Shown: one piece after another, positions 1-7,057 of the stretch
Layout: every line of letters starts with the position of its first letter
Numbering within the stretch: position 1 is the stretch's first letter
Origin: Streptomyces sp. Ncost-T10-10d
Lineage (GTDB): Bacteria > Actinomycetota > Actinomycetes > Streptomycetales > Streptomycetaceae
DNA: 44,671 bases
Assembly (NCBI RefSeq): GCF_900091955.1
Contig: NZ_FMDF01000209.1
Location: 1 to 44,671, forward strand
Reading direction: 5' to 3'
Notes under the pieces: model-generated
What the model saw: only the letters and a program-made list of their open reading frames with translations
Database searches by the model: none
Told to the model about the DNA's origin: nothing
Made by a program: the position numbers and the translations under genes

Positions 1-334
1 CAGCGTGACCTTGATGCCGCCCTTGGCCTCGCCGTCCGCGAGCAGGCCGACGACCTTGCCCGCCTTCGCGGTGAGCTCGATGCCGAATTCGACGCTGACC
101 TCGTCGGGCCGCACCGCCCGCAACGGCTCGGCGAGCGAACGCGCGACGCTGGTCACGACGGCCTGGAGGCTCTCGACCCGGGCCTGCACCTGCTCGGCGA
201 AGTCCCCGTAGCCGATGTCCGTGAACGCCGGCCCCGGCGGGCTTCGTCAGCTCCTCCGCCCCGGAGATCCGCGCCCAGACCGGTGTGCCGTCCGGCATCT
301 CGATACGCGTGATACGAGCCCCGCCGTCACCCAT
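1..334 (-). pseudogene. CU044_2847-like (trypsin-co-occurring domain) protein, frameshifted, runs off the window
   Basis: Read leftward from an ATG at 334, the first frame gives an N-terminus (MGDGGARITRIEMPDG...) that continues to about 235. The rest (DIGYGDFAEQ..., then RPDEVSVEFGIELTAKAG and a GGIKVTL end) lies in the next frame. The VEFG-x-ELTAKAG stretch matches, from memory, the small CU044_2847 family, also called trypsin-co-occurring domain 1, whose function is unsettled. The switch falls at a run of four C (232-235; G on the coding strand). Removing one base joins the frames into a smooth reading (...KPAGPAFTDIGYG). The stop codon lies beyond position 1. It may be a real null allele or a homopolymer error. 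Confidence 0.6.
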
Positions 335-519
335 GAAAACCCCCGTTCCCCCAACTACCCGCAGGCTAACGGCAGTACGCCGCCGATGCGAGAGACATGG
401 AGCATGACGCCGGGGCTCGGCGGGCCGGTTCTCGACGGACTCGCGCGGCTGCCGCGGACCGCGCCCGAGGACGTACTCCCGGCCTTCGCGGGGCTGTCAC
501 CAGGCATTAGGCTTGCCGC

Positions 520-702
520 ATGTACTTCACCGACCGCGGTATCGAGGAACTGGAGAAGCGGCGAGGCGAGGAAGAGATCACTTTCGAGTGGCTCGCCGAG
601 CAGCTGCGTACGTTCGTCGATCTCAATCCCGATTTCGAGGTGCCGGTCGAGCGCCTCGCCACCTGGCTGGCCCGTCTCGACGACGAGGACGAGGACGAGT
701 AG
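520..702 (+). CDS. DUF6104 family small acidic protein
   Basis: This 60-residue protein begins MYFTDRGIEELEKRR and ends in an acidic tail (DDEDEDE). It carries a central segment resembling a small helical fold (EEITFEWLAEQLRTFVDLNP). The sequence matches the Streptomyces DUF6104 family as I remember it, and the length is normal for that family. No function is established. It has no membrane segment or metal-binding motif. It lies between two indel-damaged minus-strand genes, and its 3' end abuts the 3' end of the gene ending at 703. The preceding 335-519 region contains no supported gene. Confidence 0.75.
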   Translation: MYFTDRGIEELEKRRGEEEITFEWLAEQLRTFVDLNPDFEVPVERLATWLARLDDEDEDE

Positions 703-1536
703 TCAGGCCGGCCCGACGCCATCGGCCCCGTCGGCCCCGAACCGGTCGTAGGCGAGTCCGAGCGCTCCGTGCGCCATCAGCAACACCCCCGCCAGGACCC
801 GGCCGCCACCGCGGCGGCTCATCCCCCGGAGGGCGAGCGGCAGCCCGGCCGCCACCTGGGCGCCGCCCGGTACGCGGGCTCCGGGCCGCGCGTCCAGGGG
901 CCGAGGCCGCTGCTCTCGACCGTGTCGGGTTCGACCTTCACCGCCTCGCGCCGGCCGGTCCAGTCGATCGGTTGCGCTTCGGGCCGGTCGTCGGCCGCCG
1001 CGTACAGGCGGTCGCCGGGCGTGTCCGGGTCCAGGCCGGGCGGGAGGGCCAGGCCGATGCGGCCGAGGACGGCGAGCAGTCCGCACAGCCGGATGCGGGC
1101 ATCGGCGTCCGGGTCAGTCCTTCGAGCGCCTGGACATCCGGTACCGGGTCGAGGCCCAGCCGCTCGGCGGACGTACGCATGGCCTCGTCCTCACCGACCG
1201 GCGTGCCGTCCGCGAGCCGGACGTATCCGACCGGGCGCCGGAATCCGGACGCGAGCGCATGGCCGGCCCGGCCGCCGTCCCACCATGGGGCGAGGACGGG
1301 CCGACCGCGAGCGCCGTGGCCCGGCCGGCCATGACCCGGTCGACCGGCTCCGCCCCCGTGCCCCCGTGCCCCCCGCCATCGTTCAGCCAGGGCTTTCCCG
1401 CGGGTACGAGGACGGACCACCTGTCTCCCGCGGGTGCGAGCAGCGTCTGCTCGCACGGCAGAGGGGCCACCGGCCGTACGTCCTCGGGTTCGGCACGACA
1501 CAGCAGCAGCGCCCCCTCGGGGGATGTTGCGTTCAT
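703..1536 (-). pseudogene. Hypothetical protein gene broken by three apparent frameshifts
   Basis: Protein-like sequence continues leftward from ATG 1536 but needs three reading frames. MNATSPEGALLLCRAEPEDV... runs to about 1300. RPVLAPWWDGGRAG...GFRRPVGYVRLADGTPVG... runs to about 1110. DADARIRLCGLLAVLGRIGL...IDWTGRREAV follows to about 900. The C-terminal part (GGAQVAAGLPLALRGMSRRGGG...LMAHGALGLAYDRFG) ends at 703. Each switch is in the same direction (loss of one base, or gain of two), and together they restore the original frame. I know similar intact Streptomyces hypothetical proteins only by general appearance and assign no function. The gene is decayed or this stretch contains sequencing indels. 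Confidence 0.6.
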
Positions 1537-1631
1537 GCCCCACACGTAGGGCAATTTGCCCATATTTAGCACCCTTTGATGGACCAACGGCGCAGCGGCA
1601 CCCCTCGGCTTCCCTTGACTTCCCCGATCCG

Positions 1632-1671
1632 CGATATATCGTGTTCTGCAAGAGACGCGATATGTTGCGTC
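1632..1671. promoter_or_regulatory. Candidate PadR operator: two related AT-rich dyads
   Basis: A perfect 10-bp palindrome CGATATATCG (1632-1641) is followed by an imperfect 18-bp dyad GACGCGATATGTTGCGTC (1654-1671, 14 of 18 positions symmetric). Both contain a CGATAT core that stands out in this GC-rich DNA, and both sit 30-70 bp upstream of the DUF4097-padR operon. The placement suggests autoregulation by the PadR protein encoded at 2559-3542. This is inference, since no binding data are available here. Confidence 0.5.
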
Positions 1672-1699
1672 GCTCCGCGTTCCCCGGGAGGTCAGATCC

Positions 1700-2557
1700 A
1701 TGCCTGTGTCGACATGGGCCATCGCCGAGCCCCAGAAGCTGACCTTCGACGACCCCGTGACGTCGCTCAATGTGCGCATCGTCGGGGGCGCCGTCAATGT
1801 CGTCGGCACCGAGGAGCCGACCGCCCGGCTGGAGGTCTCCGCGATCGAGGGCCCGCCGCTGATCGTGACCCTGGAGGACGGCGCCCTCACGGTCGCGTAC
1901 GAGGGCCTGCCGTGGAACGACTTCCTCAAGTGGTTCGACCTCAAGGGCTGGCACCGCAGCGCGGTCGTCTCGCTCGCCGTGCCGGCCGGGTCGGCGGTGG
2001 AGGTGGGTGTGGTCGGTGCCGGAGCTGTCGTATCCGGAATCCGCGGGCGTACGGACGTACGGGGCGTCAGCGGCGACACCACACTCGTCGGGCTCGCAGG
2101 TCCGGTCCGGGCCGAGACGGTATCCGGCGGTGTGGAGGCCCAGTCGGTCACCGGCGATCTGCGCTTCCAGACGGTCTCGGGCGATCTGACGGTCGTCGAG
2201 GGCGCCGGGGCCTCGGTACGGGCGGACTCGGTCAGCGGCAACATGGTGCTGGACCTGGACCCGACCGGGAAGCCCACGGACATCCGGCTGGCCACGGTCT
2301 CCGGCGAGGTCGCCATCCGGCTGCCGCACCCGGCGGACGCGACGGTCGAGGCGAACACCGCGAGCGGCGCCGTCTCCAACGGCTTCGAGGATCTGCGGGT
2401 CAGCGGCCAGTGGGGGGCGAAGAAGATCACCGGCACGCTCGGCGCCGGGACCGGGAAGCTGAGGGCGACGACCGTCTCGGGATCGATCGCCCTGCTGCGC
2501 CGCCCACCGGCCGAGGACGATCCGTACGATGCCGAGCCGACCGGAAAGGTGCTCTGA
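1700..2557 (+). CDS. DUF4097 family beta-strand repeat protein
   Basis: The 285-residue protein has no signal peptide or membrane segment. From about residue 100 it consists of short repeats ending in VSG or TVSG (GVSGDTTL, TVSGGVEA, SVTGDLRF, TVSGDLTV, SVSGNMVL, TVSGEVAI, TASGAVSN, TVSGSIAL). This pattern is characteristic of DUF4097/adhesin-like beta-helix proteins. Its biochemical role is unknown. The TGA at 2555-2557 is separated from the padR ATG at 2559 by a single base, so the two are co-transcribed and probably translationally coupled. DUF4097 genes beside padR are common in actinomycetes. The start at 1700 follows a GGGAGG ribosome-binding site. Confidence 0.85.
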   Translation: MPVSTWAIAEPQKLTFDDPVTSLNVRIVGGAVNVVGTEEPTARLEVSAIEGPPLIVTLEDGALTVAYEGLPWNDFLKWFDLKGWHRSAVVSLAVPAGSAVEVGVVGAGAVVSGIRGRTDVRGVSGDTTLVGLAGPVRAETVSGGVEAQSVTGDLRFQTVSGDLTVVEGAGASVRADSVSGNMVLDLDPTGKPTDIRLATVSGEVAIRLPHPADATVEANTASGAVSNGFEDLRVSGQWGAKKITGTLGAGTGKLRATTVSGSIALLRRPPAEDDPYDAEPTGKVL

Positions 2558-2558
2558 C

Positions 2559-3542
2559 ATGCCCCCCGTATTCGCCCACGGCCGCCTCCGCCTCTATCTG
2601 CTGAAGCTGCTCGACGAGGCCCCTCGCCATGGCTACGAGGTGATCCGGCTCCTGGAAGAGCGCTTCCAGGGGCTGTACGCGCCCTCGGCGGGCACGGTCT
2701 ATCCGCGCCTCGCCAAGCTGGAGGCCGAGGGTCTCGTCACCCATGCCACCGAGGGCGGCCGCAAGGTCTACTCGATCACTGACGCGGGCCGCGCCGAACT
2801 GGCCGGCCGCACGGCCGAACTCGCCGATCTGGAAATGGAGATCAGGGAATCCGTCTCCGAACTCGCCGCCGAGATCCGGGACGATGTCCGCGGCGCCGCC
2901 GGCAAGCTGCGCAGCGAGATGCGGGCCGCGGCGCACGAGACCAGGCACACCTCCGGCGGCCCCACCGGCCGCAAGGGCGACCGGGAGTCCGTCTTCGGTG
3001 ACCTCGGCGACTTCGGCGACAAGGAGGCATGGCGCGCCGCGAAGGAGGAGCTGCGCAAGGCCAAGCACGAGTGGAAGGAGCAGGCCCGCCGGGCGAAGGA
3101 CGAGTCCCGCCGTGCCCGCGAGGACGCCCAGCAGGCCCGCCGCCAGGCCAAGGAGGCCCAGGACAGGGCACGCGAGCAGATGCAGAACGCCGCCCGCCAG
3201 GTCCAGGAACACTTCGCGCGGGGCGACTGGCCCTCGGGCGTACGGGAGGGGCTGGCCGAGATCACCGGTCAGCTGGGCAGCTTCGCGAGGACGGGCAGCT
3301 GGCCCCCGTACACGAAGCCGGAGCCCGCCGACGCCGACCCGGAGTGGGGCAAGGACACCGCAGGGACCGGCGACCCGGCCCGCGATCTGGACCGCCTGCT
3401 CGACCGCTTCCGCGACGACATCCGCGACGCGGCCCGGGACCGGGGTGTCACGGAGGAGCAACTGACGGAAGCGCGCCGCCATCTGTCGACGGCGGCGGCC
3501 CACATCGGGGCACTGCTCCGGAAGGACGGCGCGGGGAGCTGA
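2559..3542 (+). CDS. PadR family transcriptional regulator with long C-terminal helical domain
   Basis: The 327-residue protein begins with a PadR winged-helix domain (residues 1 to about 80: HGRLRLYLLKLLDEAPRHGYEVIRLLEER...SAGTVYPRLAKLEAEGLVT). A long region rich in Lys, Arg, Glu and Gln follows (about 80-240, e.g. RRAREDAQQARRQAKEAQD). It is probably coiled coil and is much longer than in minimal PadR proteins. I chose ATG 2559 over an upstream in-frame ATG at 2529 because GGAAAGG lies just before it and it directly follows the DUF4097 stop. It probably represses its own operon through the 1632-1671 dyads. The ligand is unknown. Confidence 0.85.
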   Translation: MPPVFAHGRLRLYLLKLLDEAPRHGYEVIRLLEERFQGLYAPSAGTVYPRLAKLEAEGLVTHATEGGRKVYSITDAGRAELAGRTAELADLEMEIRESVSELAAEIRDDVRGAAGKLRSEMRAAAHETRHTSGGPTGRKGDRESVFGDLGDFGDKEAWRAAKEELRKAKHEWKEQARRAKDESRRAREDAQQARRQAKEAQDRAREQMQNAARQVQEHFARGDWPSGVREGLAEITGQLGSFARTGSWPPYTKPEPADADPEWGKDTAGTGDPARDLDRLLDRFRDDIRDAARDRGVTEEQLTEARRHLSTAAAHIGALLRKDGAGS

Positions 3543-3545
3543 CGC

Positions 3546-3569
3546 GGGCCGGGGACGGAGCCCCGGCCC
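3546..3569. terminator. Bidirectional terminator between convergent padR and Clp-N genes
   Basis: A perfect 9-bp stem pairs GGGCCGGGG (3546-3554) with CCCCGGCCC (3561-3569) around a 6-base loop. It fills the 27 bp between the padR stop and the stop codon of the minus-strand Clp-N gene, so it can serve both. There is no U-tract, as is usual in Streptomyces. Confidence 0.6.
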
Positions 3570-4148
3570 TCAGACCACGGACGACGGGCTCGGATCACCC
3601 GCGCCTCCGTCCCCGCCCCCGTACAACGCACGGTTCACCGTCTCGTACGTCGCGCCATGTGCGGCGAGTACGTCGGCGACCACGCCGGGGCAGGCGGTGA
3701 GCGCCAGCAGGAGGTGCTCGTCGCCGATGAAACGGTCTCCGCGCCCCACCGCGATCCGCAGCGTCCTCGTCAGGACGTCCTTCGACCCGCGGGTGAACGG
3801 GCGACGCCCCGCCCCCCGCCGCCGGGTCCTGTCCAGCGCACCCTCCCCGTGGGCCTCCTCGACACGGGCGACGATCTCGGCGACATCGATGCCGATACCG
3901 GCGAGTGCGTCCGTATCGACCCGGGTCAGCCCGCCGCGGCGGCGCGCGGTGACCAGATCGGCCTCGACCGCCGCGCGACGGTCGGCCAGGCCCAGCGAGG
4001 TGATGGCGAAGGAGGCCCGGCCGGCCCGCCGGTCCAGCAGGGCGAGCAGCAGATGTTCCTCGGTGACCGCTTCGACGTCGGTCCGTTCGGCATGGGTCAC
4101 AGCGCCGGTCACGGTCGCCCGGGCACTCTTGGTGAATCGTTCGAACAT
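3570..4148 (-). CDS. Clp N-terminal (double repeat) domain protein
   Basis: The 192-residue protein has two Clp-N repeats, as in ClpA/ClpC N-domains. The first is at residues 1 to about 75 (MFERFTKSARATVTGAVTHA...VTEEHLLLALLDR) and the second at about 115-185 (FTRGSKDVLTRTLRIAVGRGDRFIGDEHLLLALTA). There is no AAA+ ATPase, so it is a stand-alone adaptor or substrate-binding module rather than a protease chaperone. A GGGAGG ribosome-binding site precedes ATG 4148. That ATG overlaps the stop of the upstream HTH gene by one base (TGATG), indicating translational coupling. Such pairs are widespread in actinomycetes, but their function is not established. Expression should follow the twin operators at 4361-4403. 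Confidence 0.85.
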   Translation of the reverse strand: MFERFTKSARATVTGAVTHAERTDVEAVTEEHLLLALLDRRAGRASFAITSLGLADRRAAVEADLVTARRRGGLTRVDTDALAGIGIDVAEIVARVEEAHGEGALDRTRRRGAGRRPFTRGSKDVLTRTLRIAVGRGDRFIGDEHLLLALTACPGVVADVLAAHGATYETVNRALYGGGDGGAGDPSPSSVV

Positions 4149-4357
4149 CAATGCCTCCCGTACTTCTTGTGCACGGCCTGTCGGCTGACGCCCAGCTCGG
4201 CCGCGATCTCCTGCCACGACCAGCCCTTCACACGGGCGCTTCTGACTTGCACGGCTTCGAGTTGCTCCAGCAGCCGTCGCAGTGCGGCGACCGCCCGCAG
4301 CCCCACCCGGGGGTCGTGGTCACCGGCTCGTGCGGCGAGATCCGTTGCTTCGGTCAT
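4148..4357 (-). CDS. Small helix-turn-helix regulator paired with Clp-N protein
   Basis: The 69-residue protein ends in a clear helix-turn-helix (WSWQEIAAELGVSRQAVHKKYGRH, residues about 46-69) preceded by a helical dimerization-type segment (AVAALRRLLEQLEAVQVRSARV). The HTH resembles sigma-70 region 4-like or Trp-repressor-like HTHs often annotated only as 'HTH domain-containing protein'. No Shine-Dalgarno precedes ATG 4357, and the putative -10 lies close upstream, so the mRNA is probably nearly leaderless. It shares an operon with the Clp-N gene and most likely binds the two GTCAAC-N4-GTTGAC sites just upstream. Whether it represses or activates cannot be told from sequence. Confidence 0.8.
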   Translation of the reverse strand: MTEATDLAARAGDHDPRVGLRAVAALRRLLEQLEAVQVRSARVKGWSWQEIAAELGVSRQAVHKKYGRH

Positions 4358-4360
4358 GAT

Positions 4361-4403
4361 GTCAACTTACGTTGACACAGCATCCTCGTCAACCGTGGTT
4401 GAC
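4361..4403 (-). promoter_or_regulatory. Promoter with twin GTCAAC-N4-GTTGAC operators for the HTH/Clp-N operon
   Basis: Two 16-bp inverted repeats, GTCAACTTACGTTGAC (4361-4376) and GTCAACCGTGGTTGAC (4388-4403), have identical 6-bp arms and 4-bp spacers and are offset by 27 bp. On the minus strand the distal site supplies a -35 (TTGACG). Seventeen bases later the proximal site supplies a -10 (TAAGTT). The ATG at 4357 lies only 10 bases after that -10. Regulator binding would therefore cover both promoter boxes. Autoregulation by the adjacent HTH protein is the simplest inference. Confidence 0.65.
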
Positions 4404-4424
4404 AAGAATGCTGTGGAGACCGGC

Positions 4425-5843
4425 TCAGCCATGCGCCGCCCAGGTCACCGTGACCGTGACGCGAGCCCCCTTGCGGGCCCGGACAAGCACCTCTCCCCCG
4501 CGCCTTCGGACCGTGGCGTGACCTGCCACCGCGACCCGCCACTCCCCGGCCGTCGGTGGCAGGGAGACCTCCGTGGCGCCCCTGCCGTCGGCCGTGTAGG
4601 AGAGCCGGTAGACGCCGGCGCTGTCGTCGTACGTGTCGGTACGGACGATTCCGGCGACGGCGGGCGCGTACGGCGTGGCGGTCCGTTCCTTGTTGGCCGC
4701 GAAGGCGCCTTCCTTGTCCAGTGCGCAGTAGCCGCCGCCGTAGCACCACACATAGCCCGCCCAGCCGGAGGTGTAGCGGCTCAGGGAGGCCATTGCGTCC
4801 CGGTAGAAGCGGCCCATCCGCGGGAGCGTGTTGTTCAGCGGGCCCCATTCGCCGACGACGACCGGGATGTGCCGCTGCTCCGGGTACACGGTGACGGCGG
4901 CCTCGTACGACTCGATCCAGCCCGCCGACGGGTCGTAGTCGCCGCCCGCCTCCATCGCGGTGTTGTAGAAGTGCGGCGCGTAGACAGTGCGGTGGTCCCT
5001 GATCGCACCCAGCCCGGTGGGGACGCCCTCACCGACGACGGGAGTGGGTTCGACGAACAGCCAGTTGGCCCGGTCCACCGAACGCACCGCGCGCGCCAGC
5101 CTGTTGTACATCGGGGTGAGCTGCTGGTCCTCGATGCGGCGGGCAGCCGTCGCCAGGTCCTCCCCTTCCTCGATCTCCCCCATCGGCTCATTGATGAGGT
5201 CGTAGCCGAGGACGGCGGGGTGGTGCTCGTAACGGTCGGCGACGACCTTCCACATGCGCGCCTGGGCACGCTGGAGATCGGGGTCCTCGTAGAGATGGGT
5301 GAAGGCACGCTGCACGGCGGGCTCGAAGTACTCGGCGAACCAGTCGTCGGGGTGCGGGGTGAAGGGCAGACCATCGGTACGGGTCGCCCAGGCCGGGATG
5401 CCGCGGTGGCCGAACGCGGGGCCGAAGACGTCCTGGTGGGCGTCGAGCAGCACCTGGATGTCGTACGTGCGTGCCCAGTCCAGGACCCGGTCGATCCGGC
5501 GCAGGTACGCGGCGCTGTAGTGGCCCCGGCGCGGTTCCAGATCGTCCCAGAAGATGAGCAGTCGGGCGAAGTCGAAGCCCTTGGCGCGCAGATCGCGGAA
5601 GTGCTTCTCGGTGATGGCTGTCAGCGCCTGGTCACCGCGGTGCGCCTTGTCCTCGACGTTCCATCCGCGCAGGGTGAGGGTTCGGCCCTCGTCGTCGGTG
5701 AGGCGGGGGATGCCGGTCCGGTCCGGTGGTGCGGGCTGTGCGTCGGCGGCGGGGGCGAGGACCCCCGCCGCGAGCACGGACGAAGTGACGATCGAGGTGA
5801 GTACGCTGCCCATCCGCGTCCGCATTCGCATTCGCATTCGCAT
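4425..5843 (-). CDS. Secreted glycoside hydrolase family 5 (endoglycoceramidase/cellulase-like)
   Basis: The 472-residue precursor has a signal peptide (hydrophobic core SVLTSIVTSSVLAAGVLA, likely cleavage near PAADA/QP). The TIM-barrel catalytic domain follows. DLINEP (residues 215-220) supplies the acid/base Glu219, and VVVGEWG (328-334) supplies the nucleophile Glu332. HQD near 136-138 and HFY near 291-293 also fit GH5 active-site strands. A C-terminal beta-sandwich-like region (about 390-472) resembles that of endoglycoceramidase-type enzymes. The substrate is probably a glycolipid or beta-glucoside; sequence alone does not settle it. The N-terminus is an unusual Met-Arg repeat with several possible starts. 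Confidence 0.8.
   Translation of the reverse strand: MRMRMRMRTRMGSVLTSIVTSSVLAAGVLAPAADAQPAPPDRTGIPRLTDDEGRTLTLRGWNVEDKAHRGDQALTAITEKHFRDLRAKGFDFARLLIFWDDLEPRRGHYSAAYLRRIDRVLDWARTYDIQVLLDAHQDVFGPAFGHRGIPAWATRTDGLPFTPHPDDWFAEYFEPAVQRAFTHLYEDPDLQRAQARMWKVVADRYEHHPAVLGYDLINEPMGEIEEGEDLATAARRIEDQQLTPMYNRLARAVRSVDRANWLFVEPTPVVGEGVPTGLGAIRDHRTVYAPHFYNTAMEAGGDYDPSAGWIESYEAAVTVYPEQRHIPVVVGEWGPLNNTLPRMGRFYRDAMASLSRYTSGWAGYVWCYGGGYCALDKEGAFAANKERTATPYAPAVAGIVRTDTYDDSAGVYRLSYTADGRGATEVSLPPTAGEWRVAVAGHATVRRRGGEVLVRARKGARVTVTVTWAAHG
5821..5843 (-). repeat. Hexanucleotide repeat at the start of the GH5 gene
   Basis: CGCATT occurs three times plus a partial fourth (CGCAT), 23 bp without mismatches. On the coding strand it reads ATG-CGA repeats, so the protein starts MRMRMRMR. 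Each repeat adds an in-frame start codon. Whole-unit slippage would alter only the signal-peptide n-region and the number of starts, not the frame. Confidence 0.8.
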
Positions 5844-5875
5844 GGCGCAGATGAGAACAGCTCACCCCGAACACC

Positions 5876-6841
5876 TCAAGAGCAGGTGAGCACAATCTTT
5901 CCGAACTGGTCGCCCGCGGCCAGCCGTTCGAATCCCTCGCGGGCCCGGTCCAGCGGCAGCACCTCGTCGATGACCGGCCGCACGCCGGTCGTCGCGCAGA
6001 ACGCCAGCAGATCCTCCAGCTCGTCCTTGGAGCCCATGGTCGAGCCGACGATCTTCAGCTCCAGGAAGAAGATCCGGGTCAGCTCGGCGTGCGAGGGCCG
6101 GTCGCCGCTGGTCGCGCCGGAGATGACGAGCGTGCCGCCGGGGCGCAGCGACTTCACCGAGTGGGACCAGGTGGCGGCGCCGACCGTTTCGATGACCGCG
6201 TCGACGCGCTGCGGCAGCCGCGCGCCCGGCTCGTACGCCTCGATCGCACCGAGTTCGACGGCGCGCTTGCGCTTGGCCTCGTCGCGGCTGGTGGCGTAGA
6301 TCCGCAGCCCGGCCGCCCGGCCGAGCACGATCGCGGCGGTGGCGACGCCGCCGCCCGCGCCCTGGACGAGGACCGAATCGCCGGGACGCACCCCGGCGTT
6401 GGTGAAGAGCATCCGGTATGCGGTGAGCCAGGCGGTCGGCAGACAGGCGGCCTGTTCGAAGGTGAGCTCCTTCGGCTTGGGCAGCACATTCCAGCTGGGG
6501 ACGGTGACCTGCTCGGCGAAGGTGCCCTGATAGCGCTCGGTGAGAATGGAGCGGGGTTCTTCCGGGCCGACGCCGTGCCCGGTCTGCCCGATGACGGAGT
6601 GCAGGACGACCTCGTTGCCGTCCTCGTCGATCCCTGCGGCGTCGCAGCCGAGAATCATCGGCAGCTTGTCCTCGGCGAGGCCGACGCCGCGCAGGGACCA
6701 GAGATCGTGATGGTTGAGGGAAGCGGCCCGGACGCTGACGGTCGTCCAGCCCGGACGCGCCACGGGGGCGGGGCGTTCGCCCAGCTCAAGGCCGTTGAGG
6801 GGGTGGTCGCGGTCGATGCGGGATGCGTAGGCGGCGAACAT
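5876..6841 (-). CDS. Zinc-binding-dehydrogenase-family (MDR) oxidoreductase
   Basis: The 321-residue protein has the medium-chain dehydrogenase/reductase layout. A GroES-like N-domain (ASLNHHDLWSLRGVG, GCDAAGIDEDGNEV) precedes a Rossmann domain with a nucleotide-binding GAGGGVATAAIVLGRAAG motif (about residues 160-177) and a helix starting ATSRDEAKRKRAVELGA. No structural-zinc Cys cluster is visible, so it is probably a quinone-oxidoreductase/enoyl-reductase-type member using NAD(P)H. The substrate is unknown. An AAGG lies just before ATG 6841. It is transcribed in the same direction as the GH5 gene, 32 bp away, and may share its transcript. Confidence 0.8.
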   Translation of the reverse strand: MFAAYASRIDRDHPLNGLELGERPAPVARPGWTTVSVRAASLNHHDLWSLRGVGLAEDKLPMILGCDAAGIDEDGNEVVLHSVIGQTGHGVGPEEPRSILTERYQGTFAEQVTVPSWNVLPKPKELTFEQAACLPTAWLTAYRMLFTNAGVRPGDSVLVQGAGGGVATAAIVLGRAAGLRIYATSRDEAKRKRAVELGAIEAYEPGARLPQRVDAVIETVGAATWSHSVKSLRPGGTLVISGATSGDRPSHAELTRIFFLELKIVGSTMGSKDELEDLLAFCATTGVRPVIDEVLPLDRAREGFERLAAGDQFGKIVLTCS

Positions 6842-6946
6842 GGCCTTGACGATAGGCCGGGGCGCGCGTCGGCGTAACCAGCCACGGGTGTGACGCGCAC
6901 CGCGCGGGGGGGCGGGGCAGAATCAGCCCCTCCGGCGATCAAGGAG

Positions 6947-6971
6947 CGGGGGTCCGAGTGCGGAGCCCCCG
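6947..6971 (-). terminator. Probable terminator downstream of malic enzyme
   Basis: CGGGGGTCCG (6947-6956) pairs with CGGAGCCCCCG (6961-6971), with one bulge, around loop AGTG. It lies about 90 bp past the malic-enzyme stop and before the start of the MDR gene. The surrounding 6842-7057 interval has no supportable ORF. Confidence 0.4.
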
Positions 6972-7057
6972 GTCACGGAAAGGGGCGGGGTGGGGACGAG
7001 CCCGCCGCAGGCGCACCCCGCACCCGGGAACCCGTACCCCGTTCCCCGCCCCGGCCC

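Noticed and set aside
938..2560. 540-residue minus-strand frame across 0.9-2.6 kb
   Set aside because: Most of it is antisense to the well-supported DUF4097 gene. Only the part below about 1310 belongs to the broken gene at 703-1536.
3657..6299. Very long plus-strand open frame (880 residues)
   Set aside because: It is antisense to the Clp-N, HTH and GH5 genes, which have clear motifs; the frame has low-complexity Arg/Gly/Val composition typical of GC-rich shadow frames.
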